Positions 1 to 10,943 of a stretch of DNA of 64,000 nucleotides are shown here, piece after piece. The DNA lies in the NCBI GenBank assembly GCA_963931865.1, contig OZ007518.1:2579994-2643993 (forward strand). The letters run 5' to 3'. This stretch comes from Axinella damicornis (taxonomy: Eukaryota > Porifera > Demospongiae > Axinellida > Axinellidae). Within the stretch, counting starts at the first letter, position 1. Each line of letters begins with the position of its first letter. Under the pieces are notes generated by a model, which was given only the letters and a program-made list of their open reading frames with translations, made no database searches and had not been told where the DNA came from. Both the position numbers and the translations under genes were made by a program.

Positions 1-415
1 ACAACTATTATTATTATGATAATTATAATATAGGCTGTTTGCTATGTAGCGATATTTGGAAGTCAACTTGATATGTAGCAAACAATAATCCATACAGGGC
101 ACGAGCTGCATGTGGCAACTACATGTAGCAGGCTTCAAAACCGAAATGTACAGTAGTGTATTGTTCATTTTTTGCCTCGTTCCCCAGGCCTTCCACACCT
201 CCAGTTTTTGCAATCAAGAACTGGAGGTGTGGAAGGCCTGGGAACGAGGCTAAGCTGTCTATCAAGTTGACTTCTGAACATGGCAATATGCCAGGCATTC
301 CCGTTTGCAAATACTACAGTACAGCTCAGTAACCTTCCAACCCGGGAGAGACCATACAGAAAGTAGTTCCACACCTCATTTTCCCATCTCTCTCCCTCCT
401 CCTGTCTCCTTGCAG
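1..415. other. Intron or upstream sequence of the YLPM1-like gene, with one small foldback element
   Basis: No coding region is supported before the splice acceptor that ends at 415. The notable content is a hairpin at about 176-252: an outer arm reading GCCTCGTTCCCCAGGCCTTC is matched by its reverse complement ending in GAACGAGGCTA, with about 30 bases of further pairing inside. It belongs to the foldback family described at 17494 and 43761. A pyrimidine-rich stretch (about 380-410) leads into the acceptor. Confidence 0.6.
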
Positions 416-1552
416 ACAAGCTGGATGCAGTGGTGGTGTTTCGCAAGAGAAAGCGGCTTCATTCAGAGTTGGACGGAGACAGTGGTGAGCTGAGCCTGAC
501 AGAATATCTCCGAAGAAAGCAAGAGGATGGCAGCAAAGGGAGACGAAAGAAGAGGGTGGGTGGATGTGTAGCCCGTGATGGCTTAGGCATGTTTAAGAGA
601 CTGGTAGCGCTCTGCTGGTATGACTTTCAGGCCCTCTCCAGCTGTACTTTCTTGACCACACTCTTGATCTTTGAACCAAGTGAAGAAGAGCTCATTCTTC
701 GCTTGGTTGAAAGGTCAGGTATACCGTCAAGAAAGTGGAGTTGGAGAGCTAGGGTATCAAGAGTGTTTTCACCAGAAATTTAGGGGTACGTAATGAGAAT
801 AATATTGTTTGGAAACCTTGTGAAGCCTTGCCTAGCCTAGTCAAGCATTTCAAGTGGTTGCTATAGGTAACCAACATGCAGAGGGCACATTATTAGACCC
901 GACCACCAAAGGTAGCCTCTTCCCTGGCCCACACCCAGCTTGTGCTGCAAGTGACAGAAAGCCGAGTGGGACTGAGGCTACACAAAGGGCAAACGGTACA
1001 GTGGGTAGAGACCTAGTGAGAACACTGGACCATCTGACTGAGGCTACATGAAGGGCTTATGGCACAGTGCCCTTTGGTAGAGGCCTAGTGACCATCTCGA
1101 GACACGTCTATCTCATTTTGCATTGAGTTCATTCAAACTGTTCTGATTGTGGAATAGCCCAATGTCATATTATGACATCAGGCTATTCCACAATCAGAAC
1201 AGTTTCTATTTTGACAAAACACGCCCAAGCCATCATAAATATTCTTGGGTGTGTTTTGAATCTGGTAAATGTTATGTTGCAATGGCACCATCTCTTGTCC
1301 AAAATCCTTCACTCTCCCCGATTTTTCTCCAACTCTTGTGAGGCAAAATCTGAGATGGAAAGCAAACACTGACGGCCTGGCCTTCTGTTCCGTCTTCCTC
1401 AGGTTCGCTGGGCCGACCTGGAGGCAGCAAAGGAAGAGCAGCGCAAGAGGGAGGTTGGGTTCTGCATCGGCACTTCATGGAGCAAGGTCTCTGACGAAGA
1501 AGCTCAGAGCATCCTGCTCGGAGTACAGCCGGAGAACAAGGCAACAGAATAG
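416..1552 (+). CDS. Last two exons of a YLPM1/ZAP3-like PP1-binding nuclear protein (5' end outside window)
   Basis: Two exons are supported. Exon A (416-555) follows a pyrimidine tract and TTGCAG and ends AGG|GTGGGT. Exon B (1403-1552) follows TTCCTCAG and ends at TAG. Phases agree: exon A ends on a complete codon and exon B opens GTT CGC TGG. The junction reads KKR|VRWADLE, a basic patch with an RVxF-type (RVRW) protein phosphatase 1 docking motif, followed by KEEQRKREVGFCIGTSW. This resembles the C-terminus of vertebrate YLPM1 (ZAP3), a nuclear PP1-binding protein; recognition is from memory of the family, without alignment. Exon A is rich in Lys/Arg (RKRKR, RRKK), fitting nuclear location. 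The rest of the gene lies upstream of the window. Decayed copies of exon B and its 3' flank occur at 31219 and 59947. Confidence 0.6.
556..1402 (+). other. Intron between the YLPM1-like exons, with a hairpin
   Basis: Bounded by a GT donor at 556 and an AG acceptor at 1401-1402. It holds an inverted repeat (arms about 1135-1158 and 1184-1205, core AACTGTTCTGATTGTGGAAT) around a 25-base spacer, typical of a small foldback insertion. Short ORFs here lack coding character. Confidence 0.6.
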
Positions 1553-2960
1553 AGTGGAAGACACTAATACTGGATACAAGAATTCAGCAAGCCTGAATTA
1601 GGATTCATTGTTCATTCTGTTGCAACGTATCATTTCTCTCTTTGTCTGCATACACTATCACTACATGAAATGATGCTCGTACGTATATGAATTTTGACCT
1701 GTGTGGAAGCATGGGTATTGCAAGTCATAATTGATTCACATCCTATGGAAGAATCATTAATTTGTTCGTACTTAGACTGAGGAGGGTTGGTATTTGTCTG
1801 AGATCAGTGAAAGTCACTAATGTTGTCCTGTTAATCTTTGTCTTGGGGACTTGGCCCACCCAGCTCCATCTAAGGGCCTTTCACGACCAAGCCCAGACAC
1901 TGCCACACTGTTTGCACCCTTCGGGTACCGGTCCACCTGTCAGTCTGTTCACACGTACAGAACCCATCCACCGTGATGGTGCCAGCAGTTGCATCACAAT
2001 TAAGATAAAACTTTCTAGCTCGTTCCTAGGTGCTCAGTACCGAGCGCCTGGGCCGGAACGAGGCTATATAGAAACTTTCATGCAGTTAAACCCCCATGCA
2101 TGTGAACTAAGGGAAGTTCTTACAATGTGATGTGTTCAAGAGATAATGCTATACAGTAACAACTGATAATCATGAACAGCTACCAGGATAGAAGCTATAG
2201 CCAGATGATGCTGATGTCAACTGCTGATGGGGCCAGTGTGAAGTGCATATGTATGCTTGCATGTCAAGATCCATTATAAAATGACCCAATCGCATGCAAT
2301 GCTGGTGATAGAAGGGAGTTCTGTTTAAAATTGTTGCGTGCAACTCGTTTCAGCTGGCTGCATGGGGTTTAAATATTATAATTGAACAAGTTTGGCGGGA
2401 AGTAAAGGTGGTGCATCAGTCTAGCAGACTGGGGTCTGAGTGTTATACTTCCCCAATAATCGAGTCGATTGGGGTTTGGTTGAAACGTGTGCATATAGAC
2501 ATGTAGTTGCTGAAAGCAACTTCAGGGACACTTGGTTCAATGGTGACCCCCCCCCCCCCCCCCCACCCCATAGCTATAATACAGTTGTAGAAGGTACACA
2601 CTACACTGTAGTCTCGGAATTAGGGTTTGGTTCCGAAACTAGGTACTGTACACACTATGGTAATCACACTATACAAAATTAATTGTTATAATGACAATTC
2701 GCCACCTCCTGCATGGTGCCACTTTTCATTGACGTGCATTCCAATGTCCTGTCGGACACCGTGAGAAATGCTGAAGTCGGACGATCAAAGTATGCACTTC
2801 GTTGAATACCTGGAAACACCTCCCTCCACATAATTTTGCTGCACACACTTTGCCGCAGTGCTCTCAGCAAAGGGAGTAGATATATACATTTTAATGGTTT
2901 CTGTGACAAACTTGTGTATAACTTATCTATGTTCAAAATAAGTGATAGAAATGTACCATA
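1553..2960. other. 3' flank of the YLPM1-like gene and intergenic DNA
   Basis: The first 160 bases form the 3' UTR/flank, also found beside the exon fragments at 31306-31520 and 60040-60235. A degraded copy of the GCCTCGTTCC foldback family seems to lie at about 2015-2066. A run of about 18 C residues sits at 2549-2566. No coding region is supported. Confidence 0.5.
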
Positions 2961-4145
2961 ACGATTTCGTGACCAATCACATCACATGATTATGACATTC
3001 CAACAGAGCCTATGGAAAAATACTTTAGGGTTGCCATTATTTTATCTAAGCCTGCATGGGAGTTAAGGTCTCAAACTTGATACAAGTACAGTGACCTAGG
3101 TTTAGCAGGTTCGAAGGCCCTCTCGAAGTTAATTTAGCTAACTTCGGTCCATTGTCCTGAGAGAGCAGAGCTATTACAGCACTTCTGGAGGGGCCTGTAC
3201 TTTAGGGTCGGCATTTCCTTGGAGTTAATTAACCCTTTAAGCCCCATTGACGTCTATAGATGTCATTTAGACCCATGCACTTGTAGGGCTTCTCGTCAGT
3301 CCAAAAAGAGACCAAAAAGGTTTCAGAGGGCCCAGGGACGACTTTGAGGGACGAACTAAAAAATTTGGTCAGATTTCGGCACGCCTCCCCCACTAAATGT
3401 ACAAGCGGGGGGGTATCGAAAGGGGGGCAGCCTGTCGTGGGTGTTTTTTTGATTTTACTGAGATTCATTGACCCAAGAATTTTTGATTCTAATGATATTC
3501 ATAGACCCCACCCAGGGCCTCAAGAAAACATGCAAATTGGTGGTGTAAGGTGTGCCATCAGTCAGATCTGGTCCAAGTTTAGGGAAATGCTGGCCGAAAA
3601 TCCAGCTGACATCCACCTTTGACCTCCGGTTGCTGGGCTTGTGGGGGGTCATGAATATCATTAACGGTATTGCCAGAGGGGTCTCTCCATGTGTGCGGGC
3701 CCCACCAAGTTTGGCCGCTGAGGAGCGAATGCTGCGAATGCTGCGGGAGAGGAGTACCTACGAAAGTGGTGTGCGCTGAATGCATGAAAATGTGTTGTCT
3801 TGGTGGGAAGATTTTCTTTCGAGAGGTCATGCTTATGCTGCAGCATCTCTGGTCCAAGTTAAATATCTCAACCCCTTACACTGTGGATATATCCTGAGAT
3901 GCAGCAAGTCTGGGAATGAGAACAGACCTATATTGCAATAATTTTATCCGGGACGTTTCGGGACATTTGGCATGATTGTACGTCATACATGGTATACTCC
4001 TAATAATAGAATGCAATCGTCATAATGTGATTGTCGTCACTATTACGTCATTTAAAGACGGCGACGGTGTTTGTCGCAGTTGGCGGTACGGTTTGCTTGG
4101 CCTGAGCTAGCTCTATCATCTATGGCTTGACTTGCTGTTGCACAG
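2961..4145 (+). promoter_or_regulatory. Upstream region of NLR gene 1, shared with NLR gene 2 (52500-53680)
   Basis: This stretch is alignable by eye with 52510-53680 upstream of NLR gene 2, so it duplicated with the gene. Copy 1 carries about 570 extra bases (about 3229-3805, opening TTAACCCTTTAAGCCCC) between GGAGTTAA and TTTTCTTTCGAGAGG, which are adjacent in copy 2. The last part ends CTTGCTGTTGCACAG|GTACGT, a good splice donor conserved in both copies, so a non-coding 5' exon probably ends at 4145. The promoter must lie upstream of that, but no TATA box could be assigned. Confidence 0.45.
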
Positions 4146-4380
4146 GTACGTTTGTCGATTGAGTGACGACTACCTTGTCAATGATGTTGATATCAGGCCG
4201 TCATTTATGCATGATGGCGCCATTCAGCAGTCAGAGTCCTTCCCGCGCTCGGGCCTACTGATCTAGCTAGCTAGCAATAGGAGTCCAGCCCTAGACCAAA
4301 AAGCATTGGAGCTAAAAACGCCTTTACCTTTTAACCTTGAATGCTACAGGCTCACGGTTCACCTGCCCCACGGTGCCACC

Positions 4381-7300
4381 ATGTCTGCTGAATCGGACGT
4401 CTTGCGTGAGCACTATGACAAGCTGTACGAAATCATCCAGGATGCGGACGCCCTGGCAATGCAGCTATACTCCAAGGGGTTGATAGCCAGGAGTCGTCGC
4501 TCTGACATCCAGGATTCCAGTAGACAGTCTGAAAAGAACAAGTTACTACTGGATGCAGTGGAACGGGTGGTCACAGCTGACCACACGAAGTTACACGAGT
4601 TCATGGAAGTTCTCGGTGATGAGCCTTACCTTGAAGCTATCGTGGAGTCAATGACAAGTAAGTCCGAACTGGTCAGTACATTTTGTTAGTTGCAAGCACA
4701 TCAAGCGCAAGACAGTGTCATACATATAGCTAGAGTGTTTCCATGCATACATGATCGTAAATTTCCGAATACATTTGTGTGTATGGACAACGATCCATTG
4801 CATCAGATAGTAGAGTTAATTAATTCGCTGTTGATTCGGTTGCTTCAGTTGCAATTTTGTGAGTTGCACAACTGACAATGCCGACATTTCACATGATCGA
4901 TGATGCTAATGGTCAGGAATGTAATCATGTGTAATTTGATCTCAAGTTCCTATATTCATGTACCTAATTATACAGAGTGGCTAGCTAGTTTGTGATTTGT
5001 GGGGCATAAGCTATTCATACTTTTGTTATTGGATAAACAACATTTTGATGAGTCATTGCTAACTGCAACTGAGGCAATTTACGCTCCAGGAATATTCCTG
5101 TGCAATTGTGTAGTATAGATGGATATTAGCACTGTTGCTACAACTCCCCCCCCCCCCCACAAACACACACACACACTTATAAGTGTCAGTTTACATCTAG
5201 AAGATATTATTGTAGGGTAATGAGCAGCTGTAATTCAGGTAGCTACCAAGTCAATCTCAGGGCACCTGATGAAAAGTCCCAGTGGCATGCCCCCAGACCC
5301 CCCTAGGAGGGTGCAACAAAAACAGCCAACTGTTCAGCATTCCCAAGTCTCTCCCAAGCATTGAACATCAGCTTCTGAATACGTCTATGCAATTTCGTCG
5401 GACAGAATTATGTTGCACTAAACAGTATTGTTTGGAAAGATACATCTTTAGTGTTTCGTACAGCTAGAGGGCACACTGAGAATGAGAGCAAGGGTCTCAG
5501 TAGTCCATGACATTAAGTTAAAACCCTTTAGGGCCCATAGCGCCAAATGTCGTCATAATACTTTCAGCTTCATCATGTGACTTCCGGCAATGTCCTTGGG
5601 AGATAGGTTCCACGACAGCAGAAAGGGCGGGATAGGGGGAGGTGGGTGGGTGCACCCAGAGGGTGCAAACAGCATGGCCGTGTCTGGGCTCCGCGGTAGA
5701 AAGTCTTGGTCAGCACTGGGAGGGCCATTTCCATCGATTTTGGCATAAATGAGGTTAGAAAGTAGCCATCTGGCTTTGTAGGGCCTCCATTTCTAGCATA
5801 CATGGCCCGTTTTTCAGCTATGGCAGGTTGCCATTTCTCAGGAGACTTGATTGCAAGTTCGTTAATTGGTGGGCATGGTTAAGTCACGTATATGCTTAGT
5901 ATAGCTGAAATTACCTGTGTGAGCAGTTTCGAGCCCAGCAACGTCAGGGAACAGAAATTAGGGTATGTTTCAGTGTTCTATAGACTGAAAATGACCTAGA
6001 GAAAGAAATTTGGGCCCTAAAGAGTTTTAATTAATTAATTTGCATGCATACGTGTACCGTTCTGTACACCTGTACCGTTCGTACACCTGTACAACACTAG
6101 TTGCAGCCTGCAGGGTTTATGCAATGTAATGTGACACAGGTATTACATGGAATGTCATTTTGGGGGGGAGGGGATGAGCATGAAATGGAGGAAATATGAT
6201 GCTATAATTAATTAAATAACAAGAAAACATGTTTCTATGCCTACTTATACTATTAAGGCCAGGCTAATTCGATTAACGTTATACTACACGGAATTACGTA
6301 ATAGTGCACGGAGAAAGCTAATGGCGGTGTTTAACAATGAGCGAAGTAAAGTCTGCTAGTTTCTCTCGGCGATAGCTGTAGCTTCGCTTTGTGCTAGTTG
6401 TAGTCATTACCTTTGGTACTTCCTTGTGTGAATCCGTGCCGTCGCTCCTGCGTTGAGTTCAAACGGCAGTACATCAGTCAATCATGGCCGCGGAGTTAAA
6501 GGCTATATAACGACGATTCTGGAGGAGCGCAGCGGCTAGCTTGGGCACTGCTGTCGGTATGAAATGAAGTGTCTTGATGATTTATTGTATTTCACCGAGT
6601 AGGATGTATCCGTGTAGTTTGTGTTAAGGACGGCATTGTATCGGCACAGAACAGAATACACACAAAAACAGATTTTTCGCTGTATCTCTGTTTACTCATG
6701 GAATTAAAAAAACCCTACTCGGTAGAATTTGAGTATCCTGAGTAAGCATTCTTTTAAGGCTATAGCTGTCCTGCCTGCTATCCTGCTGCACCGTCCAGTT
6801 CTCTCAACAGCTGTCTTGACAGTCCATCTTCAGTGGGCGTGTCTAAGAGCACGTGCTTTGACATGTGACTAATTCAATTAGCAATTGTGAGCTAAAAGTC
6901 CAACACATTGAACAATTGTACAAAAGTGCAGTTTTATTCATTCATATCAGAGTTGTAGTATAATATGTTTCAGACAAAATATACACAAAATAGCAATCTG
7001 CCTGGCCTTAACACCCCAGAGATGTTAGCATATAATATATAGCCTCCAAAAGAACCGAGATGGAGGGATAAAGTACTCTGATCACTACTATATATATTTT
7101 TGGTATGTTACAGGTGCACTGAGGAAGTGTGATGAATCACCGACACCAAAGCGGTTCAAGATAACACCATCACCATATTTACAGGAGAATGAATTGCCCG
7201 AGTACACTAGTTCACTGCCCTTCTGTGAGTACGAGAAGTACTTAAAGTCCGTATATAAGAAGGTACTGTTACCTGACTCGCAAACGAAGTGGCCAAAACT

Positions 7301-9677
7301 TAGAATTCGGAAGGCGATCAACTTGGCCTGTATCAAGAGGGAGGCATATGACCCTTTTCAAGCCGACGCTTTTACAAAGAGCACAATTCATGGAAACGTG
7401 GATGACGTTCTCCATTGTAAAGAGCAGATAGAACTGCGCCAAGTGGCTTGCCTGCAAGATGACAACAGTTTTCAAGACTGTGTGCTAGTTGCCGGGGCAC
7501 CTGGTGCAGGTAAGACCACGCTTGCACAGATGCTCTGCAGGGGCTGGATGCAAGGAAACCTGCTAAACTGGTATTCCCTGGTTGTCCTTCTACGACTCAG
7601 GGAAGAAAGGGTACAAAAGGCATCTCAGATACTGGATCTGTTTTATTACTCAAACCTTCGAGTTCAAGAATCTCTTGCTAGGGAAATTGAGAAACAACAG
7701 GGATCACACGTCTTGCTCATATTAGAAGGCTTTGATGAGCTTCCGCAGGAGTTGCAGCAGAGTGGCTTCCTCGCAGAAGTAATCACAGGAAAGTGTCTTG
7801 TTAATTCTACTAAACTAATCACTAGCCGGCACTCAGCTACTGCGGTTTTGTGTCGGTGTGCCAATATTACGCAACGTATAGAAGTTTTGGGGTTCACAAG
7901 GCAAAACATAGACGAGTATACCATCTCTGTTCTGGAATCCAACAAGCCAATGTTAGCACGATTTCAGCAATATCTATCTAGGTACGGGTTCATAAAGTCC
8001 ATGATGTATGTACCGCTGAACTGTGCTGTTGTGGTAGAGGTGTACAAGAGCCAAAGGGACGAAGCAAGTGTGCCCAAATCATCAGCTCAGCTCTACCAGT
8101 GTTTACTGCGATCACTTCTCATTCGGTATCTGCTGGACACGCCCCCTTACAACACACTCAGCATGGAGCAAAACACAAGGTTACAGTCCATTGAGCAACT
8201 ACCTAGGGAAGTACATGCACAATTGATGCATTTGTGTGAGATGGCCTATGATGGAATTATGAATCACAAACTAATTTTCTCCCAGGATCCAGGTGATCAC
8301 CTTGGGCTAATGGATGCAATCCCAGAACTGTACGTTGACGGTGACAGGTTTTCGTACAACTTCTTGCACCTCACACTCCAAGAGTTTCTCGCTGCTCTTC
8401 ACCTTCTTACGAGAGTTCATGCAGACACCTCCGTAAATTTGTCTGCCATTTTCGAAGAACACAAGGATCACCCTCAGGTATTGATTTTCTTGGCAGGGTT
8501 GACCAAACTTCACGCATTTGACCGTGGCATTCTGAAGTGCAATGTGTATAGTGCAGATTGCAAGAAAGACCAGGATTGGCGTAAAGTTTCCAGCACAATT
8601 CACTGGCTTTTTGAGGCACAGGACCCCAAGTTGATTGGAGCTGTTCTGTGTGAAGGTACAGTGCATTTCAGACCGGCCAATGCCCCAACACCGTTTGATT
8701 GCCACAGCCTTGGCTACTGCATTGCGCACAGCAGTTGCCAGTGGGAAATTGATCTCTCAGACTGGGGCTTGCTAGACGAAAGTCTTAGGATGCTAGCAGA
8801 GGGAGCTACATCGAAACAAGTAACCCAGGGTGAAGTCACAAAACTGGATTTGAGAAACAATCAATGTACACCAGAAGGCTTGCAATGCTTGGCTGGTGCT
8901 CCCTTCATGAGAGGCATCCAAGAGTTGGATATATCAAAGAACAAGGTTGATGGAAGAGTCTGCACAATTCTGGCAACCCAGCATTTTCTACGGACTATGG
9001 CCTGCATGGAGAACATTTGCTTGTCACTCAATGCTTTGGGCTCAGGTAGCACAGTGCCACTTCTTCAACAGCTGCACACTTTACCTCACCTGATTGAGCT
9101 GGGGCTGTATGACACAGGCATTGGGTACGAAGACATTGAAGTACTTTGTGAGAAATTACCAGCAATGCACAATCTTGACCTTGTGGACATTGGTAACAAC
9201 CGGCTTTCATCTAAGAGTGTTGACCTTGTCATTCAAACTCTCCTGTCGGGCATACCACTAAAGAGACTTTCCATGTCATACACGGAACTGTCCGGCAAAC
9301 AGGTGGGCTTGCTAGCAACTGTACTAAGAGTAAACCACAATTTGTATGGCCTCTACTTGCAAGGCTGTGGAGTCTTATCCGATGGAGCGTGTGAACTAGC
9401 TTCTGCACTGAGCGAACCAGACTGTGCATTCAGGTTTCTTAGCTTGAATGAGAACAATATCGGACCGGAGGGTGGCAAGGCCATGGCTGACATGGTGGCT
9501 GTCAACACATCACTAATTCAGCTCCATCTTGGCAGAGCAGACATTGGCAAGGAGGCAACACTACTGATACTTGAGAACCACCGCAGAAATATGAATACCA
9601 GTGTGAACTATATTCAACTCTGTAAGAAGTACCAGCCTGAGGAAATACAGACAACCATCAATATCTCATGGCAGTAG
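4381..9677 (+). CDS. NLR gene 1: CARD-NACHT-LRR receptor (two coding exons, 946 aa)
   Basis: Cytosolic NOD-like receptor: ligand sensing by leucine-rich repeats would drive NACHT oligomerisation and death-fold signalling (family knowledge). Exon 1 (4381-4657) starts in a strong context (GCCACCATG) and encodes 92 residues of helical, CARD-like sequence. It ends ACA A|GTAAGT (phase 1). Exon 2 (7114-9677) follows TATGTTACAG, opens GT GCA CTG, restores frame, and carries the rest to TAG. Walker A (GAPGAGKTT) lies near residues 220-228 and Walker B (LLILEGFDELP) near 293-303; about eight ribonuclease-inhibitor-type LRRs run from about 671 to 930 (for example LDLRNNQCTPEGLQCLAG). A 5' UTR intron (donor 4146, acceptor ending CTACAG near 4350) is likely. 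The partner copy at 53900 preserves every boundary. The death-fold domain could be DEATH rather than CARD; NACHT-LRR is secure. Confidence 0.88.
5518..6030. mobile_element. TTAA-flanked non-autonomous element (piggyBac-like MITE)
   Basis: A 505-bp unit (5522-6026) is flanked by TTAA at 5518-5521 and 6027-6030. Its ends are inverted: AACCCTTTAGGGCCCA at the left and TGGGCCCTAAAGAGTT at the right, one mismatch. A CCCTTT-type terminus with TTAA target duplication is characteristic of the piggyBac superfamily. No transposase is present. NLR gene 2 lacks it. Confidence 0.6.
6253..7011. mobile_element. TTAA-flanked foldback element with GGCCAGGC ends
   Basis: Left boundary TTAA|GGCCAGGCTAAT at 6253; right boundary reverse complement, GCCTGGCC|TTAA ending 7011. 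About 751 bp, no coding region. The termini resemble those of the element at 9947-10711 (GTAA|GGCATGGCTGAAT and its complement), so both probably belong to one family. Confidence 0.5.
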
Positions 9678-9942
9678 CAAGTGTGATCACTGTGCAGCTT
9701 GTCTACAGAACTTCTCTTTGTTGCATGCCTACAATTTGTACCTGCAACCTTTTGGTGCCTGCCTTCATCCCTTTCAATTTCATTCTTTATTCTTTCTCAT
9801 ACGTTATGTAATCATCGGCAGTCAGTCAGTATGGAAGTGGATATCAGAATGACTATGTGTACATGTGCCCTGTTATACAACTGTTTGACCAAGTTTGTGT
9901 GTATGTTGTCACCATGCAAGACGTTTCACACACTCACGTATA
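9678..9942 (+). other. 3' UTR/flank of NLR gene 1
   Basis: Alignable with 57335-57590 after NLR gene 2 (shared AGTGTGATCACTGTGCAGCT and following sequence). Contains TGTATGT-type pyrimidine/purine stretches but no clear AATAAA was found. Confidence 0.5.
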
Positions 9943-10715
9943 GTAAGGCATGGCTGAATGAATTGGTCAAATCCGGAGAGATTACGGAAAAGTGTAATTG
10001 ATACACGGAAGCTACCTCGCGGTTGCGATGTGAGTTAGCTTAGTCCAGCGTTTGTTTGTGTCATCCACAGATGAAACTGCGAGGATGTGACCGCTTCTTT
10101 GTACGCATAGTAGATGGGTAGTTCGGGGCAAAACAAAGTAGCCTCCATCCGCTTTCGAATCTTGTGCTAGGACTGTGAAAATCGCGGAGCGAGGGTAGAG
10201 ATGACGACGGTGAAGGCCGACACGGAGCTCTTGTAGCTGTTGCTGGAGTCTCTTTTGGTGTTCTGGAGGTAGGTACCTATGTGTATTCAACGATTTTATT
10301 TTGGGAAATCTGCTGTAGTCTACTGTAGCGTTTAAGGCAGCTGAAAAGCACCTTCACAACACCCTTGAAAAGGCTTCTTTTGTCAGTTCTGAAGAAATGT
10401 AACTTTGTTTCAAGTTTCCCAAAATAAAATCTTGAAGATGACATCGTGCTAAGCCTCGATGGAGAGTTTGAAGCTCCTAGGTGCCTTAAGGCATCTCCGT
10501 ATTTGTGTGAGAAGTACCCGAGATAACCGCTTTGTCAGCGCGTATTGAGCACCACGTGATTAGTGGGCGTGGTCAACTATGAAGCCATATTATTTCACAA
10601 GGGTGGAGCTTCACTTCAGTGCAGACTGAAAGTCTGTGCCACTTTCATGTGCTGAGATATCGTGTGATGAAGACGACCGAAATTTAATTCAAAATACAAT
10701 GTAACCATGCCTTAA
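9943..10715. mobile_element. Non-autonomous element with GGCATGG inverted ends
   Basis: Left end GTAA|GGCATGGCTGAATGAATT (9943), right end ...AATGTAACCATGCC|TTAA (10715). Inside is a second inverted repeat, GATTTTATTTTGGGAAA at about 10289-10306 with its complement at about 10418-10433. The corresponding point after NLR gene 2 (57590) lacks it. The left flank GTAA differs from TTAA by one base. A 92-codon minus-strand ORF (10290-10012) has no recognisable product. Confidence 0.4.
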
Positions 10716-10732
10716 CAGTGCAGAGCATGAAG

Positions 10733-10917
10733 TGTAGTGTTAGCGAGAGGGAGCAATAGGCTACGATGCGGACGGATACAAGACAGTCCCGACAAGTCAG
10801 TTCTATGTCCAGAAATATGTATCATACATTCCACGCATGCGCCTCAATACAGCTAAGGATAATTACATAACTTAGCATAAGCACACATGCACTATCACAA
10901 CAACAGCATACACCACA
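10733..10917 (-). repeat. 3' LTR of the Gypsy-type element
   Basis: 185 bp, apparently identical to 14929-15113. Preceded by TGAAG (target duplication). Confidence 0.93.
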
Positions 10918-10943
10918 TCTCCCCCTCGGGAATGGTTCATACA

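Larger units (their letters stand above)
4658..7113 (+). other. Intron of NLR gene 1, enlarged by two TTAA-flanked insertions
   Basis: Donor GTAAGT at 4658, acceptor CAG at 7111-7113. The matching intron of NLR gene 2 is only 606 bp (54177-54782). Both begin and end with the same sequence, so the extra 1.85 kb arrived after, or was lost since, duplication. It contains a C-run plus CA repeat (5147-5175) and the two elements at 5522 and 6257. Confidence 0.8.

Noticed and set aside
3095..3125. tRNA/SINE-like B box (GGTTCGAAGGC)
   Set aside because: No matching A box, no cloverleaf, and the paralogous site near 52660 reads GGTTCTAAGG.
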